Positions 45,794-54,699 of a DNA stretch of 64,000 bases are shown here, in pieces. Within the stretch, counting starts at the first letter, position 1. The number at the start of each line of letters is the position of its first letter. The DNA comes from CAUZWH01 sp965224275 (GTDB lineage: Bacteria; Pseudomonadota; Alphaproteobacteria; SHVV01): positions 62,001 to 126,000 of the forward strand of contig CBDCYR010000002.1 in NCBI GenBank assembly GCA_965224275.1. The letters are read 5' to 3'. The notes below the pieces were generated by a model. That model did not search any database. It saw only the letters and a program-made list of their open reading frames with translations, and was not told the DNA's origin. The translations under genes and the position numbers were made by a program.

Positions 45794-46999
45794 CTACCGC
45801 TCTTCGACCTCGATCACCAGCGCCATGGCAGAATCACCGGCGGCACAGCCGGTGAACAGCCCAGTGCCACCACCGCGGATTACCAGTTCTTCAATCAGTT
45901 CGATGGTCGCTCGAGTCCCGGTTGGTGAGTTCGGGTGGCCCCAGATTAATGAACAACCGTAATTATTCATCTGATCAAGGTTGGCGCCTGTTTCTTTGGC
46001 AAAAACCACGTCATTCACGGCAAAGGGGTTGTGGGTCTTGATCGCATCGATCTGGTCAATTGTCGTGTCCGCCTGCTTGAGCGCGCGTTGGGCTGCCGGC
46101 ACCGGCGCGGCAGGCATATAGGCCTTATCGACCCTGGCCATGCCAAATCCGCGAAAACGTATGCGGATATCTGGATTGGTTGACATTTCCCTGGCATGCG
46201 CTTCGGTCGTGATAACCATCGCGCTGTGACCATCGGCGGGGTGGGTCTGGCCGCCAAAGGTGACCGTCCCCTCCTCCATCACGGGCTTAAGTTTGTCGAG
46301 CCCCTCTTGGGTCGTCGCAAACACCCCCTCATCGCCCGCAAGCGTTGCCTTGGTTTTACGAAACTTGCTGTCAGGAACGTCCATGGGCAGCACCATGTAA
46401 CGTTTCTGGAACGCCTGATCGTCGGCTAATGCTGCTTGATACTGCTCGTGGCGGCGCAACGCGACGTCGTGCTGCTGAGCGGTGGTAACCTGCCACTTGG
46501 TGGCGCAGTTTTCGGCGGTCTCCACCATCGAGACCTTGGCCCATGGATCACCCTTGATGTTATCCATGATCCAATCTTCTTTAATACCTACGCCGCCGGG
46601 TCCGCTGGGATCGGGATAGTAAATATGCGGCGTGTACGAGGTCCGGTCGGCGCACATCACGAGGGCGCATTCAGCGTTCTCGGTCTCAACTTCCTGGGCA
46701 CCGGTCTGGATACAACGCACTGATGTGGCGCAGGCCTGGGCGATCGTCGGACCCGAGACGTCATCGGAGCCAAGCATCCCCATCATCCATGGCACGCCCC
46801 AGAAGCTTTTATGTTGGGGGGTCGTAATGCCCAAAACGCCGTAATCGAATGCCGCGGCGGAAATATCGCGTTTGGCCAACTGGTCCTTGGCAACATGGGC
46901 CGCGAACTGGATTGGGTGCACCGTCGACAGGCTGCCCTGCCATTTGGCAAACGGCGTACTCCAGTACACGCCGTAGGGAATTTCGGCTTTTTGATACAT
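45794..46999 (-). CDS. Thiolase-like protein (acetyl-CoA acetyltransferase / SCP-x type)
   Basis: A thiolase-fold protein of 401 residues. The nucleophilic Cys region is QACATSVRCI, followed by HNPFAVNDV (His), WGHPNSPTGTR and the second Cys in FTGCAAGDSAMA. HNPFAVND replaces the canonical NEAFA. ATG 46999 follows GGAG. It is the last gene of the minus-strand cluster that includes HyuAB and a Rieske oxygenase, which suggests CoA-dependent chain cleavage after ring opening. Confidence 0.85.
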   Translation of the reverse strand: MYQKAEIPYGVYWSTPFAKWQGSLSTVHPIQFAAHVAKDQLAKRDISAAAFDYGVLGITTPQHKSFWGVPWMMGMLGSDDVSGPTIAQACATSVRCIQTGAQEVETENAECALVMCADRTSYTPHIYYPDPSGPGGVGIKEDWIMDNIKGDPWAKVSMVETAENCATKWQVTTAQQHDVALRRHEQYQAALADDQAFQKRYMVLPMDVPDSKFRKTKATLAGDEGVFATTQEGLDKLKPVMEEGTVTFGGQTHPADGHSAMVITTEAHAREMSTNPDIRIRFRGFGMARVDKAYMPAAPVPAAQRALKQADTTIDQIDAIKTHNPFAVNDVVFAKETGANLDQMNNYGCSLIWGHPNSPTGTRATIELIEELVIRGGGTGLFTGCAAGDSAMALVIEVEER

Positions 47000-47117
47000 C
47001 GCTAACTCCAACGTCGGTATTGACGCAAGCTACGCCGCCCGTCGGCCGGGTTCAATGCTCGGATGACCAACGGGGCGATGGAAAGGTGCTCAAGCGTTTT
47101 CTTCGCCTGAGATTCGC

Positions 47118-47591
47118 CTATAAAGGCACGGCGAGCAGGCCTTGGATATTCGAGGTGTCCAAGACCACCAAGCGTTCTCGGAAGCGCGGCATGGCGTCGG
47201 TGAAAACAACTTCATCGACATATTCGCCGGCGCTAAATACCGCCGAATGGCCCTCGGCATCTGTTTGAATGACGCAGTAGTTTGCGCGAGCGGCGTAGCA
47301 ACCGTCGTGCTCGCCGATAACGTCGATATTGGTAATGAGATGACGGTCGATATGGATATTGTAGTAATTGGCGACGCGCAGCGAGGTTACGCGGTCGCGC
47401 ATCATGGCCTGGTTTTCGAAATACAAGACGTAGCCATATAGGCCAGCCCGCAGATTCTCCCGCGATTGTATCTTGTAGCGACCATCTTCGAGGAAGAACT
47501 CCGGCCACGCCTCGAGGCGATCGTCATCGAGGCATCTGGCGTACGCTTTGTTGAGTTGCTCGATCGCGTCGAGCACGTCGCGATCGTTCAT
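47118..47591 (-). CDS. Aromatic-ring-hydroxylating oxygenase, beta subunit
   Basis: A 157-residue NTF2-like protein of the small-subunit family: ALIEQLNKAYARCLDDDRLEAWPEFF-type opening (from residue 8), then YRIQSREN-like KIQSREN and DRVTSLRVANYYNIHIDRHLITN. It follows the alpha subunit by 12 bases and provides structural support to an (alpha-beta)3 oxygenase. Confidence 0.88.
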   Translation of the reverse strand: MNDRDVLDAIEQLNKAYARCLDDDRLEAWPEFFLEDGRYKIQSRENLRAGLYGYVLYFENQAMMRDRVTSLRVANYYNIHIDRHLITNIDVIGEHDGCYAARANYCVIQTDAEGHSAVFSAGEYVDEVVFTDAMPRFRERLVVLDTSNIQGLLAVPL

Positions 47592-47603
47592 GACGACGCC
47601 CGC

Positions 47604-48851
47604 CTATCTCTTAGCGCCTGGTGCAGCCTCATCGAAGCCCATAAACGCACTATACCCCTTCCACATCGAACGAAGATTACCCTCGGTAATCAAATGATCG
47701 ATGCGCTCAGGCGTCGTGTCGACCCCATCCATTTCCAGCAACGATGTTCCCTTGTTCGTGCCTTGGGAAATTCTGGCCTGAATTTTCTCCAGCACTTCAG
47801 CATCCTCCATCGCGACGTAGCCGGCCGGTCCGAATTGATTGTTCTGGAATAGATGATCCTGCAGGCACGCGGGATCGTCGGCATAGGTGAAGTAGGTATA
47901 GAAGGCCTCAAACCGATCCGGGGTCTTCGGCCGCAATTGGCGGATGCTGAAAGAGCTGCCCGCGAGCGTGAAAAGGCAGTTTGGGAATATGCCGATAATG
48001 TTGAGGCCGACCCCATCGGGCAGCGCGGACTTTTGCGATACCACACGTGGCTCTTCCAAACCGATGGGCTTTAAATTCCCGGTCGGCTGCTCATAAATCG
48101 TGATCAAACAATGCGTACCCTGATGCCACATCTCGACCGAGGCGTCCTGGGTCGGTTGGACGATGCCGAACGCGCCAAAGAATTTGTGCAACTGGGGCGC
48201 GTGGTAGAGATCGCGCGAGTTTTCCATCAGAAACTTCCAATTGGCACGGATCGTGTGGCGCTGGTAACCGGTAATCGTGATCGGCCGCGCCATGATTCGT
48301 TCAAGCCGATGGACGATCGCCGGGCCAAGGTAGTCCTCTAGCGGCGGGGGATTGTCACCCAAACAGCCGAACACCACACCGGCAATCGACCCCACCGTGA
48401 AGCGACGAAGGCCGAGTTGCGTCTTGTCAAAATCCGCGGCAAATCCGCCAATCCCGCCGCGACCTCTTTCGAGCGTGACGCCGGTTAGGCGTCCCTGCTG
48501 ATCGTAGGTCCAATTGTGGTAAATGCAGGTCAGGTGGGTGGCGTTGCCGCGTGGCACACGCACCACTTCAGCGCCACGATGCGCACAGCGATTCACCATC
48601 GCGCGCAAGACCCCGTCGACATCGCGAATCAGGATATACGGGGTGCGTCCCACATAGCCGGTGGTATAGTCGCCGGGTTCGGGGACTTCCGCCTCCAACC
48701 CCAAATAGTTCCAATGATTGCCGCGAAACAGCAATTCGTCTTCACGACTGAAGATTTCCTGTTCGCAGAACACCTCGAACGGCACGCGACTATGGCCGTC
48801 GGCCGGCCAGGTGAAGGGGGCGTCGTGGTTGTCGTGCAGTTTCTCTGACAA
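47604..48851 (-). CDS. Aromatic-ring-hydroxylating dioxygenase, alpha subunit
   Basis: The Rieske ligands are C89/H91 (CAHRGAEV) and C109/H112 (CIYHNWTYD). The catalytic domain shows ENSRDLYHAPQLH with the iron histidines. At 415 residues and paired with a beta subunit it is of the multicomponent benzoate/biphenyl dioxygenase type; ferredoxin and reductase are not in the window. The start appears to be TTG 48851. It differs strongly from the shorter Rieske protein at 2982. Confidence 0.9.
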   Translation of the reverse strand: MSEKLHDNHDAPFTWPADGHSRVPFEVFCEQEIFSREDELLFRGNHWNYLGLEAEVPEPGDYTTGYVGRTPYILIRDVDGVLRAMVNRCAHRGAEVVRVPRGNATHLTCIYHNWTYDQQGRLTGVTLERGRGGIGGFAADFDKTQLGLRRFTVGSIAGVVFGCLGDNPPPLEDYLGPAIVHRLERIMARPITITGYQRHTIRANWKFLMENSRDLYHAPQLHKFFGAFGIVQPTQDASVEMWHQGTHCLITIYEQPTGNLKPIGLEEPRVVSQKSALPDGVGLNIIGIFPNCLFTLAGSSFSIRQLRPKTPDRFEAFYTYFTYADDPACLQDHLFQNNQFGPAGYVAMEDAEVLEKIQARISQGTNKGTSLLEMDGVDTTPERIDHLITEGNLRSMWKGYSAFMGFDEAAPGAKR

Positions 48852-48879
48852 CGCTATTGCTCCAGCGCCGACGATCTGG

Positions 48880-50607
48880 TTACTCCGCCGGTGACTGCCC
48901 GCGAACCTGGGCGGTCGCTTGGCGATCTACACACAACCGGGCGCGATCGACCACCACGCCGTAATCTTGCTCAACTTTGTCGGCCGAAACTTTCTCCTCG
49001 AGCAAATCACGGTCGATCGCGTCGAGATCGCGTAAAGCGGGCTCGCCATAACCACCGGCGCCAGGCAATTGCAGGCTAATGACGTCGTTAACGGACAAGG
49101 TGTCGAGCCCTTTCGAAGCCACCTGCTCTTCGTGGTTGGTTCCCGGATTGCGCATGAAGCGACCGACGGTACCGGGTTTGCCACCGAACAATCCGAAAGG
49201 TTGAAACTTTTGGCGATCGCCATAGCGGGCGAAACTCACCTTGTCGACCAGGAAGCGGAGATCGCGCCGCATCCCCAGACTGCCGCGATACTTGCCGGCA
49301 CCGCCCGAATCCGGGATGAACTCGTAGCGCTCGACGCGCACCGGAAACTGGCGCTCAACCGCTTCGACAGGCGTGTTCATAAAGCGCGGCAGATGGCTGT
49401 CCTGACCATCGGCACCATCGGCCATTGGGCGGCCACCATTGCCGCCATTTTGGATGTCGGTAAAGATAAAACGCTCCCCGTTCTTGGGATCAATTCCGCC
49501 AAATCCGCAGGTCGTTACCTGACCGTGCGAACAGGCGGTGACCCGATCCGGCACCACCTTCGACATTGCGAGCATCATCGCTTCGACGATCTTGGTTGAA
49601 CAATTGCTGCGCGCCGCCACCGCACCCGGCAGCACCGGATCGACCACGGTGCCCGGTTTGGTTACGACCTCGATCGCCCGGTAGCAACCGGAGTTTGGGG
49701 GCATGCCGGAATCGACCACCGCAATCATCACGTAGTAGGCGGCGGCGAAAGTGTTGGAGAGTGTTGAGTTGGTATTGCCCTCGGCTTGCGGATCAGACTC
49801 GGTGAGATCAATGATCGCGCGATCGCCATCGATGGTGACCGCGACCCGGACGTAGAGCGGCTCGTCATTGATGCCGTCGTCGTCGATGACGTCCTCGCCG
49901 GAATAGGTACCGTCGGGGATCTGTTTCAGACCCGCGCGCATGCGGCGCTCGGAGTAGTCCATCAAATCGTTGCAGGCCTGGATGACGACGGCGCCGCTAT
50001 AGCGCTGATGCAACGCCTTGAGGCGATCGACGCCAACCAGCAAGGCGCTGATTTGGGCGCGAATGTCGCCCCAGGTTTTCTCAGGCAAGCGGATTTGGTT
50101 GGTGATGATGGCGACGATCTCGGCGTCCTCGACCCCGGCCTTGTAGAGCTTGATCATCGGCAGACGCAGGCCTTCAAGATAAATCTCGTTGATCCCGCCG
50201 GCGACGCCACCCGCGGCAACGCCGCCGAGATCGGAATGATGGGTAATGTTGCCGACAAAACCGATCAGATCATCATCCAGGAATACTGGCGCGATGGCGT
50301 ATAGATCCATGATGTGCTGACCGCCGGTATAGGGATCATTGCAGATGATGACGTCACCCTCGGCGAGATCAGCCGCGTCATAATGTTTGGTCAAATGCTG
50401 CATCGTGATTTCGAAGCCGGCCAGAAAGCTCGGCGTGTGGTGAGCCTGGGCAATCGTTTTGCCCCTGGCGTCGGTGACCACGCAGGAGAAATCCTTAACC
50501 TCGGTAATCAGCGTCGAGCGGCCGGTGCGCGCAAGCGTGTAGCCCATCTCATCGGCAATCTGCTCAAGCGCATAGCGGATCACCTGCATCGTGATCATGT
50601 CGGTCAT
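48880..50607 (-). CDS. Hydantoinase B / oxoprolinase subunit
   Basis: A 575-residue HyuB-family protein: RTGRSTLITEVKDFSCVVTD, GDVIICNDPYTGGQH, HHSDLGGVAAGGVAGG and GGNGGRPMADGADGQD are all typical. It works with HyuA in ATP-dependent hydrolysis of hydantoin or 5-oxoproline-like rings, or as an acetone-carboxylase-like pair. GGAGGCGAC precedes ATG 50607. Confidence 0.93.
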   Translation of the reverse strand: MTDMITMQVIRYALEQIADEMGYTLARTGRSTLITEVKDFSCVVTDARGKTIAQAHHTPSFLAGFEITMQHLTKHYDAADLAEGDVIICNDPYTGGQHIMDLYAIAPVFLDDDLIGFVGNITHHSDLGGVAAGGVAGGINEIYLEGLRLPMIKLYKAGVEDAEIVAIITNQIRLPEKTWGDIRAQISALLVGVDRLKALHQRYSGAVVIQACNDLMDYSERRMRAGLKQIPDGTYSGEDVIDDDGINDEPLYVRVAVTIDGDRAIIDLTESDPQAEGNTNSTLSNTFAAAYYVMIAVVDSGMPPNSGCYRAIEVVTKPGTVVDPVLPGAVAARSNCSTKIVEAMMLAMSKVVPDRVTACSHGQVTTCGFGGIDPKNGERFIFTDIQNGGNGGRPMADGADGQDSHLPRFMNTPVEAVERQFPVRVERYEFIPDSGGAGKYRGSLGMRRDLRFLVDKVSFARYGDRQKFQPFGLFGGKPGTVGRFMRNPGTNHEEQVASKGLDTLSVNDVISLQLPGAGGYGEPALRDLDAIDRDLLEEKVSADKVEQDYGVVVDRARLCVDRQATAQVRGQSPAE

Positions 50608-50672
50608 GACTTTGTCGCCTCCGGTTACCGTCTCCGTGCACAGTATTTCAAAGCCATCGGAGCCGCGAACTC

Positions 50673-52739
50673 TCAGTCCTTCAAACGCACGATCAAGCCA
50701 AAATCGGTCGTGACTTCGGCCTTGGTGCCGGGCGGGATCACGTTCGAGGACGTCTGCTCCTCAATCACCGCGGGCCCGGCGACCACCATGCCGGCGCCGA
50801 GTCGGTCGCGCTCAAAAATCGCGGTTTCGACGAAGCCCGTGCCCTCAAAATACACCGGACGGGTGCCCTTGCTGACGCCCCCCGGATCGGTGCCGGTCGC
50901 TCGCCCCGTCGGCAAAACGAGCGGTTCATTGAGACCAAGCGCGGAAACCCGCAGGTTCACGAGTTCGATCGGCTCACCCTCGAAGAAAAAGGCGTAGCGC
51001 TCGCGGTAGAGATCGCCGAACGCGTCGATTAAGCGGGCCAGCCCGGCCGCGTCGAAGGTTCCCGTGATCGGAAGCGACAGCTCGTAGGTCTGGCCCACCA
51101 CTTTGAGATCGGCAAAACGTGCCAGGCGGATATGCTCGACATCGAAGCCCTGGGTTTCGAGCTCGACGGTTCCCTCGGCTTCCATCCGCAGGAACGCGGC
51201 TTCGAGCTCAGCCACCTCAACTTCCTGGCTGGTGATACCACCGAGCGCGGTGACGTAGTCGTGGCGCATCTCTGTCACCAACAAACCGAGCGCCGAGAAC
51301 GTGCCTGGCATCGGCGGGATGATCGCTTCGGTCATGCTGAGTTCGCGCGCGAGGTCGACGGCGTGCGCGCCACCGGCACCGCCGAACGAGAACAAGGAGA
51401 AATCACGCACGTCGATGCCGCGTTGAATCGTGACCGAGGCGATGCCCTTTGCCATATTGGCGTTAACGACCTTGATGACGCCGAGTGCGGTTTCCTGGAG
51501 CCCAAGGCCGAGTTCACCCGATAGCGCGCCAACCGCGGCGCGCGCCGCGTCGGCGTCTAGCGTCATCTCTCCGCCGTTGAAATATCCTGGGTTTAGACGC
51601 CCCAATACGAGATTGGCGTCGGTCACGGTCGGCGCGACGCCGCCTTGGCCGTAGCAGGCCGGTCCTGGTTCAGCGCCGGCCGAACGCGGGCCCACATTGA
51701 GCGCACCGCCCGGATCGATCCACGCGATCGAGCCGCCACCAGCGCCAATAATGTGCAGGTCGATGATCGGTATTTTGACCGGTAACCCCTGGAATGCGCC
51801 CTCGGTAGTGACCTTGGAGACCCCATCCTCGATCAGGCCGATATCAAACGACGTGCCGCCCATGTCGACGGAAACAATCTTGTCACGCGCGTGCAAGCGA
51901 CCGTAATAGGCGGCGGCAACAACGCCGCCAGCAGGCCCGGAGTTAACGGTCGTGACCGCGCGGGTGCGGGCATTGTCGACCGAGGTCGACCCGCCATTGG
52001 CCTGGATCACATAGAGCGGAACGTTCCCGATCTCGGCCGCAATGCGGTTTTGCAGGCTATCGATATACGCACCCATCACCGGCGTGAGATAGGCATTGAT
52101 TACGGCGGTCGAGGCGCGCTCGTATTCGCGATACTCAGGCGAGAGGCTGCTCGAAATGCTGATTGAACAATCTGGTAATTGTTCGGCCAATATCGCGGCC
52201 GCGCGCTGTTCGTGGACAGGATTGAGATAGGACGACAGAAAACAGATCGCGACCGCCTCGACACCGAGTTCGCGAAACCGAGCTGCGGCGTCGCGCACAT
52301 CGTCCTCATCGAGGGGTTCGAGAATCGAGGTGTCGGCGCCAATCCGCTCACGTACGGTCAAACAACGGTGGCGTGGCACCAGCGGCGGCGGCCGGTCGAC
52401 CGATATATCGTACAGCCCCTCCATCGGTCGCTGGATGCGGCCGATCTCCAGAATGTCGCGGAATCCTGCGGTCGTGAGAAAGCCGACCGTCGCTCCGGTG
52501 CGTTCTATGAGCGCATTGGTACCGGTGGTCGAGCCATGCACGACTTCGCGCGCGGCATCAAGCGTGAACTGATTGGCTGTGAAAGCAGTGTGGATCCCGG
52601 ATAAGACACCGATGCCGCGGTCTTCCGGCGTGGTGAGAACTTTGGCAGCAGCGATGCGACCGCTCGACAGGTCGGTCAGCGTGACATCGGTGAACGTACC
52701 CCCGACATCGACGGCTACGCGAACGTTGCCTGCGGCCAT
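50673..52739 (-). CDS. Hydantoinase A / oxoprolinase subunit
   Basis: An ASKHA-type ATPase of 688 residues from ATG 52739. VRVAVDVGGTFTDVTL is the phosphate loop, then VVHGSTTGTNALIERTGA, SVDMGGTSFDIG, GAGGGSIAWID and GPACYGQGG. The frame extends to GTG 52778, which overlaps the SDR stop by one base. It is coupled to HyuB 65 bases downstream. Confidence 0.93.
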   Translation of the reverse strand: MAAGNVRVAVDVGGTFTDVTLTDLSSGRIAAAKVLTTPEDRGIGVLSGIHTAFTANQFTLDAAREVVHGSTTGTNALIERTGATVGFLTTAGFRDILEIGRIQRPMEGLYDISVDRPPPLVPRHRCLTVRERIGADTSILEPLDEDDVRDAAARFRELGVEAVAICFLSSYLNPVHEQRAAAILAEQLPDCSISISSSLSPEYREYERASTAVINAYLTPVMGAYIDSLQNRIAAEIGNVPLYVIQANGGSTSVDNARTRAVTTVNSGPAGGVVAAAYYGRLHARDKIVSVDMGGTSFDIGLIEDGVSKVTTEGAFQGLPVKIPIIDLHIIGAGGGSIAWIDPGGALNVGPRSAGAEPGPACYGQGGVAPTVTDANLVLGRLNPGYFNGGEMTLDADAARAAVGALSGELGLGLQETALGVIKVVNANMAKGIASVTIQRGIDVRDFSLFSFGGAGGAHAVDLARELSMTEAIIPPMPGTFSALGLLVTEMRHDYVTALGGITSQEVEVAELEAAFLRMEAEGTVELETQGFDVEHIRLARFADLKVVGQTYELSLPITGTFDAAGLARLIDAFGDLYRERYAFFFEGEPIELVNLRVSALGLNEPLVLPTGRATGTDPGGVSKGTRPVYFEGTGFVETAIFERDRLGAGMVVAGPAVIEEQTSSNVIPPGTKAEVTTDFGLIVRLKD

Positions 52740-52777
52740 CGGTCGGTGTTCTCGGCTATCTCCGTGCCCATCCGGCA

Positions 52778-53617
52778 CTACAGGAACAGACCGCCCGACG
52801 CCAATACGACCTGGCCACTGATGAAATCTGATTCGGGCGCGCAGAACAGATACACCGCACCCGCCGCATCCTCGGGCGAGCCCCCGCGCCCCAAGGGGAT
52901 CATCGCCTCCATCTGCGCGATGAACTCGGGCTGGATGCCAACCGGCAACTCACGGCCACCGACATCCACGGTCGTCGGGGCGTCCTGATCTTTGGAAATC
53001 GGCTGTGTCATTCTGGTTTTAATAAAGCCGAAAGCGACGCAGTTGACAGTGATGTTGTAGCGCCCCCACTCCTTGGCCAGGGTGCGGGTCATGCCGATCA
53101 GGCCGGCTTTCGCGGAGGAGTAGTTGATCTGGCCGAGATTGCCGTACATTCCGGAAATCGAGGAAATGTTGACCATCTTGCGGCAAGGGACCGCGCCACC
53201 CGCCTCCTGTTCGCCCTTTACGCGGGGCCGCAGATATTGGATTGCCGCGCGCGCAATCCGAAACGGTGCCTTGAGATGGACGGCAAGAACGTCGTCCCAC
53301 TGCTCATCGGTCATGTTCTGAACCGTACGGTCCCACGTGAAGCCGGCGTTGTTGACGATAATATCGAGGCCACCGAAGGACTCGACGGCGGCACCCACAA
53401 AGCGATCCCCAAAATCGGCCTCGGTGACGTCACCGGCGCAGACCACAGCTTCACTGCCAAGATCCTTGATCGCCGCCGCGGTTTCGTTGGCCGGCTCGGT
53501 GTCGAGATCATTGATGACGACGCGGGCGCCTTCGCTCGCCAATTTGAGCGCGATGGCCTGACCAATTCCGCGGCCCGACCCCGATACGATGGCAACTGTA
53601 CCGTCCAGCTTTGACAC
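52778..53617 (-). CDS. Short-chain dehydrogenase (FabG-like)
   Basis: Cofactor loop SGSGRGIG, NNAG, catalytic Ser (NISSISGMYG) and YSSAK, then the C-terminal GQVVLASGGLFL. Insertions between strands make it longer (279) than FabG. GTG 53617 follows GGAGGGAG. First gene of the HyuAB-Rieske operon; it likely oxidises or reduces a hydroxyl/carbonyl intermediate. Confidence 0.9.
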   Translation of the reverse strand: MSKLDGTVAIVSGSGRGIGQAIALKLASEGARVVINDLDTEPANETAAAIKDLGSEAVVCAGDVTEADFGDRFVGAAVESFGGLDIIVNNAGFTWDRTVQNMTDEQWDDVLAVHLKAPFRIARAAIQYLRPRVKGEQEAGGAVPCRKMVNISSISGMYGNLGQINYSSAKAGLIGMTRTLAKEWGRYNITVNCVAFGFIKTRMTQPISKDQDAPTTVDVGGRELPVGIQPEFIAQMEAMIPLGRGGSPEDAAGAVYLFCAPESDFISGQVVLASGGLFL

Positions 53618-53785
53618 GACTCACTCCCTCCGGTTTCTTGGCATTTCTCTAGCGGTGATCACTCGCGGTTTCTACCCGCCATATTTCGAGCCGGCGCCGA
53701 CCCATTCATATGTGCGATACCCGATCGCGCGGATTCCATCGATCACTTAGCAGGGAGATCGAGAAATGACAACGCGGCCTATCCG

Positions 53786-54424
53786 TCAGCCGAGTCCCCT
53801 ACTTGCATGCCACTCCGCCCAGTCGATCGGAGTTGATGCACCGATCGACAAATTTTCGAGGGCCACCCGATCACTGAACACGACGAGGTTGGCGCACGGC
53901 CAGCGAGCGTTGGGCACTAACACCCCAGTGAAGTCGAGAAAGTGCGCCACCTCCGCGATCTGCTGAGTGGTGGGATATTCCTGCGGTCGCTCGGCATAAG
54001 ACAAACGTCCATAGCGATTGACATCGACCCCGAGCGTTGAGAGATCGGTTATTTCCGATAGGTCGAGAACCTCCCCGAGCGACGCCGAAATTTCGTTGCA
54101 GGCGTAGGTTACGCGCGACGGCATCACTGGTTGCCCTTTGGTTACGTGGTAATAAATCTCGGCAATTGCGCCGTCGCCTTGGAAGGAGGTATAGAGGACG
54201 TCGAACGTACCGTCGTCCCAACGACCCCCGGTAGGAGCACCCTGCAAGGCATCGCGCTGCTCCCGAACTACCCGCCACAACGTCCCTTGAAACGGAACCC
54301 GCGGTTTCGCGTCCAGCGCATCGATCAAATCGGCGGGCGCGGTAGGTGGGTCGGCATGATTAGAGGTAAGCCTCCGCGTCGAGCCGATCGAGGGTAGCGA
54401 GTACGGCCTCAGATTCTCCGGCAA
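53786..54424 (-). CDS. RES-domain toxin (NAD+-degrading family)
   Basis: The RES fold is visible as LWRVV, GGRWDDG, VLYTSFQGDGAIAEIYYH and the C-terminal ARWPCANLVVF. RES toxins deplete NAD+. It partners with the overlapping antitoxin gene. The start is unclear: TTG 54424 is the first initiator in frame, overlapping the antitoxin by 65 bases, and no ATG is available near the antitoxin stop. Confidence 0.85.
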   Translation of the reverse strand: MPENLRPYSLPSIGSTRRLTSNHADPPTAPADLIDALDAKPRVPFQGTLWRVVREQRDALQGAPTGGRWDDGTFDVLYTSFQGDGAIAEIYYHVTKGQPVMPSRVTYACNEISASLGEVLDLSEITDLSTLGVDVNRYGRLSYAERPQEYPTTQQIAEVAHFLDFTGVLVPNARWPCANLVVFSDRVALENLSIGASTPIDWAEWHASRGLG

Positions 54425-54698
54425 CGATCAAATCGACGGCGCGACGGCCTTCGAGCTGCTGGTGCCGTGCATAGAGCCAGAGGCGAATCTCTTGGGCTGA
54501 GTAGTACTCCTGGAGCCGGCCAACAATGTAGTGAAGGTCGGAGAGTACGAGCTGTGCCTTAGGGTGAGGTTTGTGCGTGCCGGACTTCCAGCGTGAAACG
54601 GTCGCCGACGATACGTCGGCGATATTGGCGATATCGGTACCCTTTAAACCGCCGGTTGCTGCGAGTTCATCGATATAGCGGGCAACCGTTCCTTCCAT
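54360..54698 (-). CDS. Xre/MbcA/ParS-type antitoxin
   Basis: A 112-residue protein: an N-terminal helix-turn-helix (IANIADVSSATVSRWKSG) and a C-terminal toxin-binding domain (YSAQEIRLWLYARHQQLEG, RRAVDLIVAGESEAVLATLD) of the kind that pairs with RES toxins. ATG 54698 is one base after the stop of the 459-residue upstream gene, so the three genes are one transcription unit. Confidence 0.9.
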   Translation of the reverse strand: MEGTVARYIDELAATGGLKGTDIANIADVSSATVSRWKSGTHKPHPKAQLVLSDLHYIVGRLQEYYSAQEIRLWLYARHQQLEGRRAVDLIVAGESEAVLATLDRLDAEAYL

Positions 54699-54699
54699 G

